Positions 33,849-43,235 of a stretch of 64,000 bases of DNA are shown piece after piece; the first letter of the stretch is position 1, and each line of letters opens with the position of its first letter. The stretch is taken from NCBI RefSeq assembly GCF_014649795.1, contig NZ_BMTS01000015.1:124001-188000 (forward strand), given 5' to 3'. The translations under genes and the position numbers were made by a program. The stretch is from Streptomyces melanogenes. Its GTDB lineage: Bacteria; Actinomycetota; Actinomycetes; Streptomycetales; Streptomycetaceae. The notes beneath the pieces are model-generated. The model saw only the letters and a list, made by a program, of their open reading frames with translations, searched no databases and was not told where the DNA came from.

Positions 33849-36800
33849 TTACGTGGTCGGCGGAGCGGCGGCGGGCTCCCCGGTGCCGCTCGACTGCTCC
33901 GGTACGGACGCGCTCGCCGTGCCGCCCCCGCTGCCCTCCGGGTCCAGCAGGGCGCAGACCACGGTGAGCAGCCGGTCCACGTCGACGGGCTTGGGCACGT
34001 ATTCGTTGGCGCCCTTGGCGATCGACTTCTCGCGGTCGCCGGGCATCGCCTTCGCGGTGAGGGCGACGATGGGCAGATCGGTCCACAGGGGGCTGCGGCG
34101 GATGGCCTCGATCGTCTCGTACCCGTCCATCTCGGGCATCATGATGTCCATCAGGATCAGTTCGACGTCCGGGTTGCGCTCCAGGGTCTCGATGCCCTCG
34201 CGGCCGTTCTCCGCGTACAGCACGGGCATGCCGACGCGGCCGAGCACATGGGTGAGGGCGAAGACGTTGCGGATGTCGTCGTCGACGATCAACACCCGCC
34301 GCCCCGGCAGCACCTGGCCCGCCCGGCCCTCCTTCCACTCCTCCAGTTTGGTGCTGGTCGGCCAGTCGTCGTCCTGGTCGGGCAGCAGCATGTGCTCGGA
34401 GGAGGGTGGCTCGGCCGGGTCGGCGGCGAGCTCCGGGGGCTGGTCGAACTCGCCCGTCACATGGCCGGGGTAGAGCACCGGCACGTACAGCGTGAAGGTG
34501 GAGCCGGTGCCCGGCTCGCTCTCGGCGATGATCCGGCCGCCGAGCAGGCCCGCGATCTCGCGGCTGATGGAGAGGCCGAGGCCGGTGCCGCCGTACTTGC
34601 GGTTGGTCGTGCCGTCGGCCTGCTGGAACGCCTCGAAGATCACCGGGAGTTTCTCCGGCGCGATGCCGATGCCCGTGTCGGTGACCGCGAAGGCGATCAG
34701 GTCGTCCGCGCCGCCCAGCACCCCGTCCTCCGGGTCCTTGAGGCGGCTGACGCGGAGCTCGACGCGGCCGGCGGAGGTGAACTTGATCGCGTTGGAGAGG
34801 AGGTTGCGCAGGATCTGCTGGAGCCGCTGCTCGTCCGAGTACATCTCGCGCGGCACGTCCTCGCCCACCGAGACCTCGAAGGCGAGGCCCCGGTCGAGGG
34901 TGATCGGGCGGAAGGTGGCGTGGACGTAGTCGAGCACCTTGATCAGCGGCAGCTTCTTGGGTCGTACGTCCATCCGGCCGGCCTCGATCTTCGACAGGTC
35001 CAGGATGTCGTTGATCAGCTGGAGCAGGTCGGAGCCGGAGCGGTGGATCGTGGTGGCGAACTGGACCTCCTGGTCGGAGAGGCGGTCGTCCGGGTTGTCG
35101 GAGAGCAGCCGGGCCAGGATGAGCAGCGAGTTGAGCGGGGTGCGCAGCTCGTGCGACATGTTCGCCAGGAACTCCGACTTGTACTGGGAGCTGGTCGCGA
35201 GCAGCGCGGCCTTCTCCTCCAGCTCGGCGTTGGAGCGCTGCAACTCGGCCTGCTGGCGCTGGAGTTCGTCGGAGCGCTCCTGGAGCTGGATGGCGAGCCG
35301 CTGGGACTCGCTGAGCAGTGATTCGGTACGGGAGTTGGCGATGATGGTGTTGATCGCGACGCCGATGGTGTTCACGAACTGGTCGAAGAAGGCCAGGTGG
35401 ACGTCGGAGAAGCGGGAGAACGAGGCCAGTTCGATCACGCCGAGGAGCTTGTCCTCGAAGAGGATCGGGATGATCACGACACTGGCCGGGGACGCCTCGC
35501 CGAGCCCCGAGCTGATCTTGATGTAGTCGGGCGGCGCCTCCTCGAACAGGATCCGCTTCTTCTCCAGGGCGGCCTGGCGGACCAGGCCGTGGCCGGGCAT
35601 GCCGGTGGTGTCGACGGTCGCGCCCTGCGCCGAGCCGTACCCCGCGATGAAGGCGAGCCCCTTGGTCGTCGACGTCGTACGGGACGGGGTGCCCTCGTTG
35701 TCGGGGTCGGCCAGGAAGAACGCGCCGTACTGGGCGTTCACCAGCGGCGTCAGCTCGCGCAGGATCAGGTCGGCGACCTCCATCAGGTCGCGGTGGCCCT
35801 GCATCAGACCCGCGAGGCGGGCCAGGTTCGACTCCAGCCAGTCCTTGGCGCGGGTCGTCTCGCGCAGGTTGGACACCATCAGGTTGATGTTGTCCTTGAG
35901 CTCGGAGACCTCGCCCCGGGTCTCCACGGTGATCGAGCGGGACATGTCGCCCTGAGCCACGGCCGAGGCCACCTCCGCGATCGCGCGGACCTGGGTGGTG
36001 AGGTTGAGGGCGAGCTCGTTGACGTTGGTGGTCAGGCGCTTCCATGTGCCGTACACGCCCTCGACGCGGGCCTGGCCGCCGAGCTGGCCCTCCGAGCCGA
36101 CCTCGCGGGCGACCCGGGTGACCTCGGAGGAGAACGAGGAGAGCGTGTCGACCATGGTGTTGATGGTGGTCTTCAGCTCCAGGATCTCGCCGCGCGCGTC
36201 CACGTCGATCTTCTTGGAGAGGTCGCCCTGGGCCACCGCGGTCGCCACCTGGGCGATGTTGCGGACCTGCGAAGTCAGGTTGTCCGCCATGTAGTTGACG
36301 TTGTCGGTGAGGTCCTTCCAGACGCCGGAGACGCCGAGGACCTGGGCGCGCCCGCCGAGCCGCCCGTCCGTGCCGACCTCGCGGGCGACGCGGGTGACCT
36401 CGTCGGCGAACGCGCGCAGCTGCTCCACCATCGTGTTGACGGTGTCCTTGAGCTCCATGATCTCGCCGCGCGCGTCGACGGTGATCTTCTTGGAGAGGTC
36501 GCCGTTGGCGACGGCGGTGGTGACCTGGGCGATGTTGCGGACCTGGGAGGTGAGGTTCGACGCCATGAAGTTGACGTTGTCGGTGAGGTCCTTCCATACC
36601 CCGGACACCCCGCGCACCTGCGCCTGGCCACCGAGGTTGCCTTCCGTGCCGACCTCGCGGGCGACGCGGGTGACCTCGTCGGCGAAGGCGGAGAGCTGGT
36701 CGACCATCGTGTTGATCGTCGACTTGAGCTCCAGGATCTCGCCCTTCGCCTCGACCGTGATCTTCTTGCCGAGGTCGCCCTGGGCCACCGCCGTCGAGAC

Positions 36801-37994
36801 GAGCGCGATGTTGCGGACCTGGGAGGTGAGGTTGTCCGCCATGAAGTTGACGTTCTCGGTGAGGTCCTTCCAGACCCCGGAGACGCCCCGGACCTGGGCG
36901 CGCCCGCCCAGATTGCCCTCGGTGCCGACTTCGCGGGCGACGCGGGTGACCTCGTCGGCGAAGGCGGAGAGTTGGTCGACCATGGTGTTGATGGTCGACT
37001 TGAGCTCCAGGATCTCGCCCTGGGCGTCGACGGTGATCTTCTGCGAGAGGTCGCCGTTGGCGACCGCCGTGGTCACCTGGGCGATGTTGCGGACCTGCGA
37101 GGTGAGGTTCGACGCCATGAAGTTGACGTTGTCGGTGAGGTCCTTCCAGACCCCGGAGACGCCCCGGACCTGGGCGCGCCCGCCGAGCTGGCCCTCGGTG
37201 CCGACCTCGCGGGCGACCCGGGTGACCTCGTCGGCGAACGCGGAGAGCTGGTCGACCATCGTGTTCACGGTGAGCTTCAGTTCGAGCAGCTCGCCGGTCG
37301 CCTCGACCGTCACCGTACGGGTCAGATCGCCCCGCGCCACCGCCGTGGTCACCGCGGCGATGTCGCGGACCTGCGCGGTCAGCCGGGACGCCATGGTGTT
37401 GACGGCCTCGGTCACGTCCCGCCAACTGCCGCTCAGGCCCTGCACCTTGGCGCGTCCGCCGAGGCGCCCCTCGGTGCCGACCTCGCGGGCGACCCGGGTC
37501 ACCTCGCCGGTGAACAGCGAGAGCTGGTCCACCATCTTGTTGACGGCCCGGCCCAGCCGGCGCAGATCGCCGCGCAACTGCCGGTTCCCGTCGTGGAGAT
37601 CGACCCGCTGGGTCAGATCGCCGCCCGCCACCGCGTCCAGCACGCGCGTCGCGTTCGCCGCCGGTACGACCAGGGCGTCGATCAGTGTGTTCGCGCTGGT
37701 CACGCCCGCCTGCCAGGCGCCCTGCCCGGGGCTGGCGGCCAGCCGCTCGTCCAGGCGGCCGTGCCGGACCACCTCGCGGCGCACCCGCAGCAGTTCGTCG
37801 GTCAGGTGCTGGTTGCGCACGGCGACCTGGTTGAAGATCGCCGCCAGTTCGGCGGGTATGCCCTCGTAGGTCTCCGGGAGCCGGACCCCGAAGTCGCCGT
37901 CGCGCAGGGCGGTCATCGCGGCCAGCAGCGGGCGTAACTCCAGTGCCCGGATCCAGTCTCCGCCCCCGGGCGGCACGGCACTGTCTCTGTTCAT
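33849..37994 (-). CDS. HAMP-repeat hybrid histidine kinase (OsaA/Nik1-like) with TTA codon 20
   Basis: The protein is 1381 residues from ATG 37994; an in-frame GTG at 38030 adds 12. No membrane helix is seen, so it is cytosolic. About seven HAMP units repeat every 92 residues (about 85-725). A GAF domain (about 770-920) and a coiled coil follow. The kinase core has MSHELRTP with His948 and an HATPase domain with DTGIG and GGTGLGLS. A receiver domain carries Asp1283 (LILMDIMMPEMDG). This order resembles fungal Nik1 and streptomycete OsaA osmosensing kinases. Codon 20 is TTA (37935-37937), so synthesis should need bldA. It is followed by the response regulator and is divergent from a phosphatase. 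Confidence 0.93.
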   Translation of the reverse strand: MNRDSAVPPGGGDWIRALELRPLLAAMTALRDGDFGVRLPETYEGIPAELAAIFNQVAVRNQHLTDELLRVRREVVRHGRLDERLAASPGQGAWQAGVTSANTLIDALVVPAANATRVLDAVAGGDLTQRVDLHDGNRQLRGDLRRLGRAVNKMVDQLSLFTGEVTRVAREVGTEGRLGGRAKVQGLSGSWRDVTEAVNTMASRLTAQVRDIAAVTTAVARGDLTRTVTVEATGELLELKLTVNTMVDQLSAFADEVTRVAREVGTEGQLGGRAQVRGVSGVWKDLTDNVNFMASNLTSQVRNIAQVTTAVANGDLSQKITVDAQGEILELKSTINTMVDQLSAFADEVTRVAREVGTEGNLGGRAQVRGVSGVWKDLTENVNFMADNLTSQVRNIALVSTAVAQGDLGKKITVEAKGEILELKSTINTMVDQLSAFADEVTRVAREVGTEGNLGGQAQVRGVSGVWKDLTDNVNFMASNLTSQVRNIAQVTTAVANGDLSKKITVDARGEIMELKDTVNTMVEQLRAFADEVTRVAREVGTDGRLGGRAQVLGVSGVWKDLTDNVNYMADNLTSQVRNIAQVATAVAQGDLSKKIDVDARGEILELKTTINTMVDTLSSFSSEVTRVAREVGSEGQLGGQARVEGVYGTWKRLTTNVNELALNLTTQVRAIAEVASAVAQGDMSRSITVETRGEVSELKDNINLMVSNLRETTRAKDWLESNLARLAGLMQGHRDLMEVADLILRELTPLVNAQYGAFFLADPDNEGTPSRTTSTTKGLAFIAGYGSAQGATVDTTGMPGHGLVRQAALEKKRILFEEAPPDYIKISSGLGEASPASVVIIPILFEDKLLGVIELASFSRFSDVHLAFFDQFVNTIGVAINTIIANSRTESLLSESQRLAIQLQERSDELQRQQAELQRSNAELEEKAALLATSSQYKSEFLANMSHELRTPLNSLLILARLLSDNPDDRLSDQEVQFATTIHRSGSDLLQLINDILDLSKIEAGRMDVRPKKLPLIKVLDYVHATFRPITLDRGLAFEVSVGEDVPREMYSDEQRLQQILRNLLSNAIKFTSAGRVELRVSRLKDPEDGVLGGADDLIAFAVTDTGIGIAPEKLPVIFEAFQQADGTTNRKYGGTGLGLSISREIAGLLGGRIIAESEPGTGSTFTLYVPVLYPGHVTGEFDQPPELAADPAEPPSSEHMLLPDQDDDWPTSTKLEEWKEGRAGQVLPGRRVLIVDDDIRNVFALTHVLGRVGMPVLYAENGREGIETLERNPDVELILMDIMMPEMDGYETIEAIRRSPLWTDLPIVALTAKAMPGDREKSIAKGANEYVPKPVDVDRLLTVVCALLDPEGSGGGTASASVPEQSSGTGEPAAAPPTT
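35930..37680 (-). repeat. Tandem 276-bp coding repeats for HAMP units
   Basis: About six to seven tandem units of 276 bp (92 residues) lie inside the kinase gene. Each contains the TSQVRNIAQVTTAVANGDLS-type segment and a VTRVAREVGTEGxLGG segment; the central units are nearly identical at DNA level. They are coding, in frame, and could change number by recombination. Confidence 0.9.
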
Positions 37995-38095
37995 CTCGGC
38001 CCACTTCGGTGACTCGGCGCTTATGGGCACGCTCAGTCTGTCACTCTGTCGGTGTCATGAGGTGCGCAATGTGAGAACCGATCAGGAGCCGCACC

Positions 38096-40015
38096 GTGGG
38101 GTCCATTCCAACGCAGCGGGAGAGCGTGAACCGCCCACTCCGCCAGGCGCCCGCCCCCGACCCGGCGGAGCGCGGGAGCGGGTCCGCCGCCCGCACCAGC
38201 CTGCCCGGCAACCCGCTCGCCCCCTCCGCCGCCCGCCGCTTCGTACGGGCCGCGCTCGCCGACTGGACGGCCCAGGGGGCGCCCGGCGCGGCCCGGCTCG
38301 ACGACCGGGCCGCCGACGACGCGGCGATACTCGTGAACGAGCTGGTCACCAACGCCGTGGTGCACGCCGGCACCACCGTCGAGCTGGTCTGCCGACTGGA
38401 GCCGCCCGCCGGTGACGAGCCAGGGGCCGTGGTGGTCGAGGTCTCCGACCACCACCCCTCCCGGGTCGTACGCAACGAGCCGCGCGGGGCGCGCGAGCCG
38501 GGCGCGCCGGAGTACGGGCGGGGCCTGCACCTGGTGGCGGCGCTCGCCGAGTGCTGGGGGATCACCTACCGCACCGGACTGAAGACGGTGTGGGCGCGGC
38601 TGGTCCTCGACGCGGACGACGCCGCCCGCTCCGACGGCGACCCCGGCTCCGACGAACGGCTCCAACGCGGCCTGCGCGCCGCCGAGATACTGGCCACCGC
38701 CCCGCGCGGCGCCCCCTCCGGCCCTGACCGCGACTGGGTGAACCGGGGCGCCCTCTCCTTCCTGGCGGAGGCGTCCGACCTGCTGGCCGGCCAGTTCGAC
38801 GAGGACATGATCGCGGCGCTCGCCGGCCAGCTCCTGGTGCCCCGGCTCTGCGACTGGTGCGCGATCTGGCTCGACCCCGAGGCGGGCGGCCCGGTCGGCG
38901 AGCCCCGGCTCGCCCGGGTGTGGCACGCCCGCGAGTCCGGGATCGAGGAGCTGCGGGCGGTCCTGGAGAAGGAGCCGCCCCGGCTGCCGGAGTCGGCGCG
39001 CGGCGGCCCGGTCCCGATGCCCTGGCCGGGCCCGCGGGACGGCGACGACGGGGCGGCGCTCGCGTACCGGATGGTGGCGGGCGGCCGGGCCGTCGGCGTG
39101 CTCATGCTGGGGCGCGGCGGGATGGCGCGCATCCCCGACGAGGTCACCGGGCTCGTGGAGGACTTCGTGCGCCGGGTGGCGCTGGCGATCGGCGCCGCCC
39201 GCCAGTACACCCGCCAGGTCACCATCAGCCGGGTCCTGCAGCGCGGGCTGCTGCCCGCGAGCGTGGCGGAGATCCCCGGCGTCGACAGCGCGCTGGTCTA
39301 CCAGCCCAGCGGCGAGGGGGTCGCGGGCGGCGACTTCTACGACCTGTTCCCCGGCGCCGACGGTCGCTGGTGCTTCGCGCTCGGCGACGTCCAGGGCAGC
39401 GGCCCCGAGGCGGCGGTCGTCACCGGCCTGGTGCGGCCCTGGCTGCGGCTGCTGGCCCGCGAGGGGTACGCGGTGCACGACGTGCTCGACCGCCTCAACA
39501 AGCTGCTCGTCGACGACGGCGTCGAGGCGGCGGAGGCGGCCGCCCGGATGGTCGCGGCGGCGGGCGGCCGCGAGGTGGCCGAGGGCCCGCAGGCCCGCTT
39601 CCTGTCCCTGCTGTACGGGGAGCTGGTGCCGGTGCCGCCGGAGCAGGGCGGCGGCGTCGTGTGCACCCTGGCCAGCGCCGGGCACCCGCTGCCGCTGCTG
39701 CTGCGGCCCGAGGGGTCGGTGCGGGCGGCGGCGGTGCCGCAGGTGCTGATCGGCGTGGTGGAGGGGGCGGCGTACGAGAGCGAGAGCTTCCGGCTGATGC
39801 CCGGGGACACCCTGCTGTGCGTCACGGACGGGGTGACCGAGCGCCGCTCGGGGCGGCAGATGTTCGACGACGGCGACGGGCTCGCGGCGGTGCTCGCGGG
39901 GTGTGTGGGGATGACGGCGACGGGGGTCGCCGAGAGCGTCAAGCGGGCGGTGTACGCGTTCGGCACGACGCCGCCCGAGGACGACCTGGCGCTGCTGGTC
40001 CTCCAGGCCCGGTGA
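38096..40015 (+). CDS. RsbW-like ATPase / GAF / SpoIIE-type PP2C phosphatase (OsaC-like)
   Basis: The product is 639 residues from GTG 38096 (AGGAG upstream). Residues 40-175 form an HATPase anti-sigma-kinase-like domain with the N-box ELVTNAVVHAG and GRGLHLVAALA. Residues 215-370 are GAF-like. Residues 375-638 are a SpoIIE/RsbU PP2C domain with GGDFYDLF, DVQGSGPEAA and TPPEDDLALLVL, so the metal-binding Asp residues are present. The combination suggests partner switching on SigB-type factors. It is divergent from the hybrid kinase, the same layout as osaC beside osaAB in S. coelicolor, where OsaC modulates SigB. I infer a matching or paralogous role. Some OsaC proteins also contain PAS domains, which I do not see. 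Confidence 0.9.
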   Translation: MGSIPTQRESVNRPLRQAPAPDPAERGSGSAARTSLPGNPLAPSAARRFVRAALADWTAQGAPGAARLDDRAADDAAILVNELVTNAVVHAGTTVELVCRLEPPAGDEPGAVVVEVSDHHPSRVVRNEPRGAREPGAPEYGRGLHLVAALAECWGITYRTGLKTVWARLVLDADDAARSDGDPGSDERLQRGLRAAEILATAPRGAPSGPDRDWVNRGALSFLAEASDLLAGQFDEDMIAALAGQLLVPRLCDWCAIWLDPEAGGPVGEPRLARVWHARESGIEELRAVLEKEPPRLPESARGGPVPMPWPGPRDGDDGAALAYRMVAGGRAVGVLMLGRGGMARIPDEVTGLVEDFVRRVALAIGAARQYTRQVTISRVLQRGLLPASVAEIPGVDSALVYQPSGEGVAGGDFYDLFPGADGRWCFALGDVQGSGPEAAVVTGLVRPWLRLLAREGYAVHDVLDRLNKLLVDDGVEAAEAAARMVAAAGGREVAEGPQARFLSLLYGELVPVPPEQGGGVVCTLASAGHPLPLLLRPEGSVRAAAVPQVLIGVVEGAAYESESFRLMPGDTLLCVTDGVTERRSGRQMFDDGDGLAAVLAGCVGMTATGVAESVKRAVYAFGTTPPEDDLALLVLQAR

Positions 40016-40047
40016 GGGCTTGCCGCCGGGTGGCGGACAATGGGGGC

Positions 40048-41280
40048 ATGCCTTCCGTACTGCCCGATGGTGAGCCCATGCCCGAGGACGGGGCGCTGCC
40101 CGGTTCCGCCCTGGAGGGCGCGGGGGAGCGGCCGCTCGGCTTCTACCTGCACGTTCCCTACTGCGCCACGCGCTGCGGGTACTGCGACTTCAACACATAC
40201 ACCGCCACCGAGCTGCGCGGCTCCGGCGGCGTCCTGGCGTCCCGGGACAACTACGCGGCCACGCTGATCGACGAGATCCGCCTGGCCCGGAAGGTGCTCG
40301 GGGACGACCCGCGCCCGGTCCGTACGGTCTTCGTGGGCGGCGGCACGCCGACGCTGCTGCCGGCGGCCGACCTGGTCCGGATGCTCTCCGCCGTACGCGA
40401 GGAGTTCGGTCTGGCGGACGACGCCGAGGTGACGACGGAGGCGAATCCGGAGTCGGTGGACCGGGCGTATCTGGAGGAGCTGCGCGCCGGGGGCTTCAAC
40501 CGGGTCTCCTTCGGCATGCAGAGCGCGAAGCAGCACGTCCTGAAGATCCTCGACCGTACGCACACGCCCGGTCGCCCCGAGGCGTGCGTCGCCGAGGCGC
40601 GGGCGGCGGGCTTCGACCACGTCAACCTCGACCTGATCTACGGGACGCCGGGGGAGACGGACGACGACTGGCGCGAGTCGCTGGCGGCGGCCGTCGGGGC
40701 GGGCCCCGACCACATCTCCGCCTACGCCCTGATCGTCGAGGAGGGCACCCAGCTGGCGCGCCGGATCCGCCGGGGCGAGGTCCCGATGACGGACGACGAC
40801 GTCCACGCCGACCGCTATCTGATCGCGGACTCGGTGCTGGAGGCGGCGGGCTTCCACTGGTACGAGGTGTCCAACTGGGCCACCACGGAGGCGGGGCGCT
40901 GCCTGCACAACGAGCTGTACTGGCGGGGGGCGGACTGGTGGGGGGCCGGGCCGGGGGCGCACTCCCACGTGGGTGGGGTGCGCTGGTGGAACGTGAAGCA
41001 TCCTGGGGCGTATGCGGGGGCGCTGGCGGGTGGGCGTACGCCGGGCGCCGGCCGCGAGGTCCTTTCCTCGTCGGACCGTCGCGTGGAGCGCATCCTCCTG
41101 GAGCTGCGCCTCCGTGACGGCTGCGAGCTGTCCCTGCTGCGCCCGGCGGGGCTGGCGGCGTCGCGCCGCCACCTGTCGGACGGGCTCCTTGAGCCCGGTC
41201 CGTACGGGGAGGGGCGGGCGGTGCTGACGCTGCGGGGGAGGCTGCTGGCGGACGGGGTGGTACGGGACCTGGTGGACTGA
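40048..41280 (+). CDS. hemW: Heme chaperone HemW (radical SAM)
   Basis: The protein is 410 residues from ATG 40048. The radical-SAM site CATRCGYC follows FYLHVPY, and the glycine motif VGGGTPTLL and the HemW/HemN C-terminal domain are present. HemW proteins were often called oxygen-independent coproporphyrinogen oxidases but deliver heme to respiratory proteins. Lack of the N-terminal extra Cys of true HemN and the neighbourhood (lepA, hrcA, dnaJ) support HemW. It follows the phosphatase gene by 32 bp. Confidence 0.93.
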   Translation: MPSVLPDGEPMPEDGALPGSALEGAGERPLGFYLHVPYCATRCGYCDFNTYTATELRGSGGVLASRDNYAATLIDEIRLARKVLGDDPRPVRTVFVGGGTPTLLPAADLVRMLSAVREEFGLADDAEVTTEANPESVDRAYLEELRAGGFNRVSFGMQSAKQHVLKILDRTHTPGRPEACVAEARAAGFDHVNLDLIYGTPGETDDDWRESLAAAVGAGPDHISAYALIVEEGTQLARRIRRGEVPMTDDDVHADRYLIADSVLEAAGFHWYEVSNWATTEAGRCLHNELYWRGADWWGAGPGAHSHVGGVRWWNVKHPGAYAGALAGGRTPGAGREVLSSSDRRVERILLELRLRDGCELSLLRPAGLAASRRHLSDGLLEPGPYGEGRAVLTLRGRLLADGVVRDLVD

Positions 41281-41290
41281 CCTTTCCCGT

Positions 41291-41670
41291 CCCCTCCCCG
41301 CCCCTTCCCTAAAGCCCTCTGGCGGGCGGCCGGGTGGGGGTCGGGGTGGGCTGCTGGGGGCTATGCCCCCAGACCCCGTTACGGGGCTGCGCCCGGGGCC
41401 CGTGTTCGTCTGCGGGTCGTGGCCGGTTGCTCGCGCAGTTCCCCGCGCCCCTGAGATGCGCCCCTGCGGGGCGCCCCAGGGGATTGCCGCGGAGCGGCAT
41501 CTTCAGGGGCGCGGGGAACTGCGCGACCAGCCACATACGACCCGCAGACGAACGCGAAGCGGGGTGCAGGGGCGCAGCCCCGCCACGGGGTCCGGGGGCG
41601 TAGCCCCCGGGAGATCACCTTCGCCCCCCACCCACCCCCGGAGGGTTTAGGGAAGGGGCGGGGTGGGGGC
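41291..41670. repeat. Dispersed palindromic intergenic repeat, copy 2 (nested double palindrome)
   Basis: Two nearly complete units face each other between hemW and the DUF3097 gene, forming a roughly 370-bp palindrome. The outer arms are CCCCGCCCCTTCCCTAAA and TTTAGGGAAGGGGCGGGG; inner arms contain TCGCGCAGTTCCCCGCGCCCCT and its complement. The right end codes for the last residues and TAA of DUF3097. No other gene is seen in the 366-bp gap. Confidence 0.9.
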
Positions 41671-42465
41671 TGTGACGAAGTCGATCAGCTCTTCCACTCT
41701 GCCCAGCAGCTCCGGCTCCAGGTCCCGGTACGTGCGGACCCCGGACAGGATCCGCTGCCACGCCGTCCCCGTGTTGGGGGGCCAGCCCAGGGCCCGGCAG
41801 ACACCCGTCTTCCAGTCCTCACCCCGCGGCACCACCGGCCAAGAACCGATCCCCACGGACGCCGGCTTCACCGCCTCCCACACATCGATGTACGGATGCC
41901 CGGCGACCAGCACGTCCGCCCCCGTGACCGCCGCCGCGATCCGGGACTCCTTGGAGCCGGGCACCAGGTGGTCGACCAGGACGCCCAGGCGCGCGTCGGG
42001 ACCGGGCGCGAAGTCCGCGACGATCGCGGGGAGGTCGTCGATGCCCGAGAGGTATTCGACGACGACCCCCTCGATCCGCAGGTCGTCGCCCCACACCTTC
42101 TCCACCAGCTCCGCATCGTGGCGCCCCTCCACATAGATGCGCCCCGCCCGCGCCACCCGCGCCCGCGCCCCCGGCACCGCCACGGAGCCCGACGCCGTGC
42201 GCGCCGGGCGCGAGGGCGCGGGCGCCGGCGGGCGTACCAGCGTGACGACCTTCCCTTCAAGCAGGAACCCACGGGCCGCCAGCGGGAACACCCGCTGTTT
42301 GCCGAAGCGGTCCTCCAGCGTCACCGTCCCCGCCTCACAGCGGAGCACCGCCCCGCAGAACCCGGTCGTCACCTCCTCGACGACCAGGTCGAGCTCGGCG
42401 GGCACCTCGGGGGCCGGGGTCCCCTTCTTCCAGGGCGGGGTCAGATCCGGGCTGTAGCTGCGCAT
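41647..42465 (-). CDS. DUF3097 family protein with possible Toprim-like core
   Basis: The protein is 272 residues and has the conserved actinobacterial DUF3097 start MRSYSPDLTPPWKK. Residues 108-180 resemble a Toprim domain as in RNase M5: RIYVEGRHDAELVEKV (Glu113, Asp117), then GVLVDHLVPGSKESR around Asp165, though the usual DxD is D-H-L. A nuclease or nucleic-acid role is therefore possible but unproven. The last residues, PTPPLP, and the TAA come from the adjoining repeat. It is convergent with hemW. Confidence 0.88.
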   Translation of the reverse strand: MRSYSPDLTPPWKKGTPAPEVPAELDLVVEEVTTGFCGAVLRCEAGTVTLEDRFGKQRVFPLAARGFLLEGKVVTLVRPPAPAPSRPARTASGSVAVPGARARVARAGRIYVEGRHDAELVEKVWGDDLRIEGVVVEYLSGIDDLPAIVADFAPGPDARLGVLVDHLVPGSKESRIAAAVTGADVLVAGHPYIDVWEAVKPASVGIGSWPVVPRGEDWKTGVCRALGWPPNTGTAWQRILSGVRTYRDLEPELLGRVEELIDFVTAPTPPLP

Positions 42466-42512
42466 TCGGATGAGAATACGGGCGGTTCATGTGGCCATAT
42501 GGGTGTACGGCG

Positions 42513-43235
42513 CTACGACACGCCGAATTCCGCCGCGAGTTGGGCCCGCTGCGCCCGTACGAACGCCGCGTCCACCACCGCCCCGTGCCCCGGCACGTAC
42601 ACCGCGTCCTCGCCGCCCAGGTCGAGCAGCCGGTCGAGCGCGGCGGGCCAGCGGGTGCGGACCGCGTCCGGGCCCGCCTGCGGCTCGCCGGACTCCTCGA
42701 CCAGGTCGCCGCAGAAGACGATCTCGGGGGAGCCGGCGGAGGCCGGGACCAGGACCGCCAGGTCGTGGCCCGAGTGGCCCGGGCCCACATTCGCCAGGAG
42801 CACCTGCCGCCCGCCCAGCTCCAGCGTCCACTCGCCGGTCACGAAGTGGTGCGGGAGCACCAGCAGATCCGCCGCCTCGGCGGCCTGCGCGGCAGGCACC
42901 CCCTGCGTGACGGCGTCGATACGCAGGGCGTCGCCGTCGAGCACCCGGTCGATGCCCACCGCCCCGTACACCTCCGCCCCCGAGAACGCGGCCGTGCCGA
43001 GCACGTGGTCGAAGTGCGGATGGCTGAGTGCGATGTGCGTCACCCGCCGCCCCAGCAGTGCCTGCGCCTGGGCGCGCAGCTCGGCGCCCTCGCGCAGGGT
43101 CGACCCCGTGTCGTACATCAGGACCGCGTCGTCGCCGACGACCAGGCCCACCGTCGCGTCCCACCCCGGAAGGCGGCGCCGGCCCACGCCGTCGCCGAGC
43201 CGCTCCCACCCGAACTCTTCCCATCTGACGTCCAT
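42513..43235 (-). CDS. MBL-fold metallohydrolase
   Basis: The protein is 240 residues. It has the zinc motif HPHFDHVLG, a downstream His in VGPGHSGHD, Asp in FCGDLVE and His in YVPGHG, so both metal sites look complete. It resembles the glyoxalase II/lactonase-like group; the substrate is unknown. It lies 48 bp from DUF3097 (same strand) and is divergent from hrcA. Confidence 0.88.
   Translation of the reverse strand: MDVRWEEFGWERLGDGVGRRRLPGWDATVGLVVGDDAVLMYDTGSTLREGAELRAQAQALLGRRVTHIALSHPHFDHVLGTAAFSGAEVYGAVGIDRVLDGDALRIDAVTQGVPAAQAAEAADLLVLPHHFVTGEWTLELGGRQVLLANVGPGHSGHDLAVLVPASAGSPEIVFCGDLVEESGEPQAGPDAVRTRWPAALDRLLDLGGEDAVYVPGHGAVVDAAFVRAQRAQLAAEFGVS

Noticed and set aside
35930..37680. 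Regular repeats as a possible CRISPR array
   Set aside because: Units are 276 bp, contiguous and in frame, coding for HAMP domains; no short repeat/spacer pattern.
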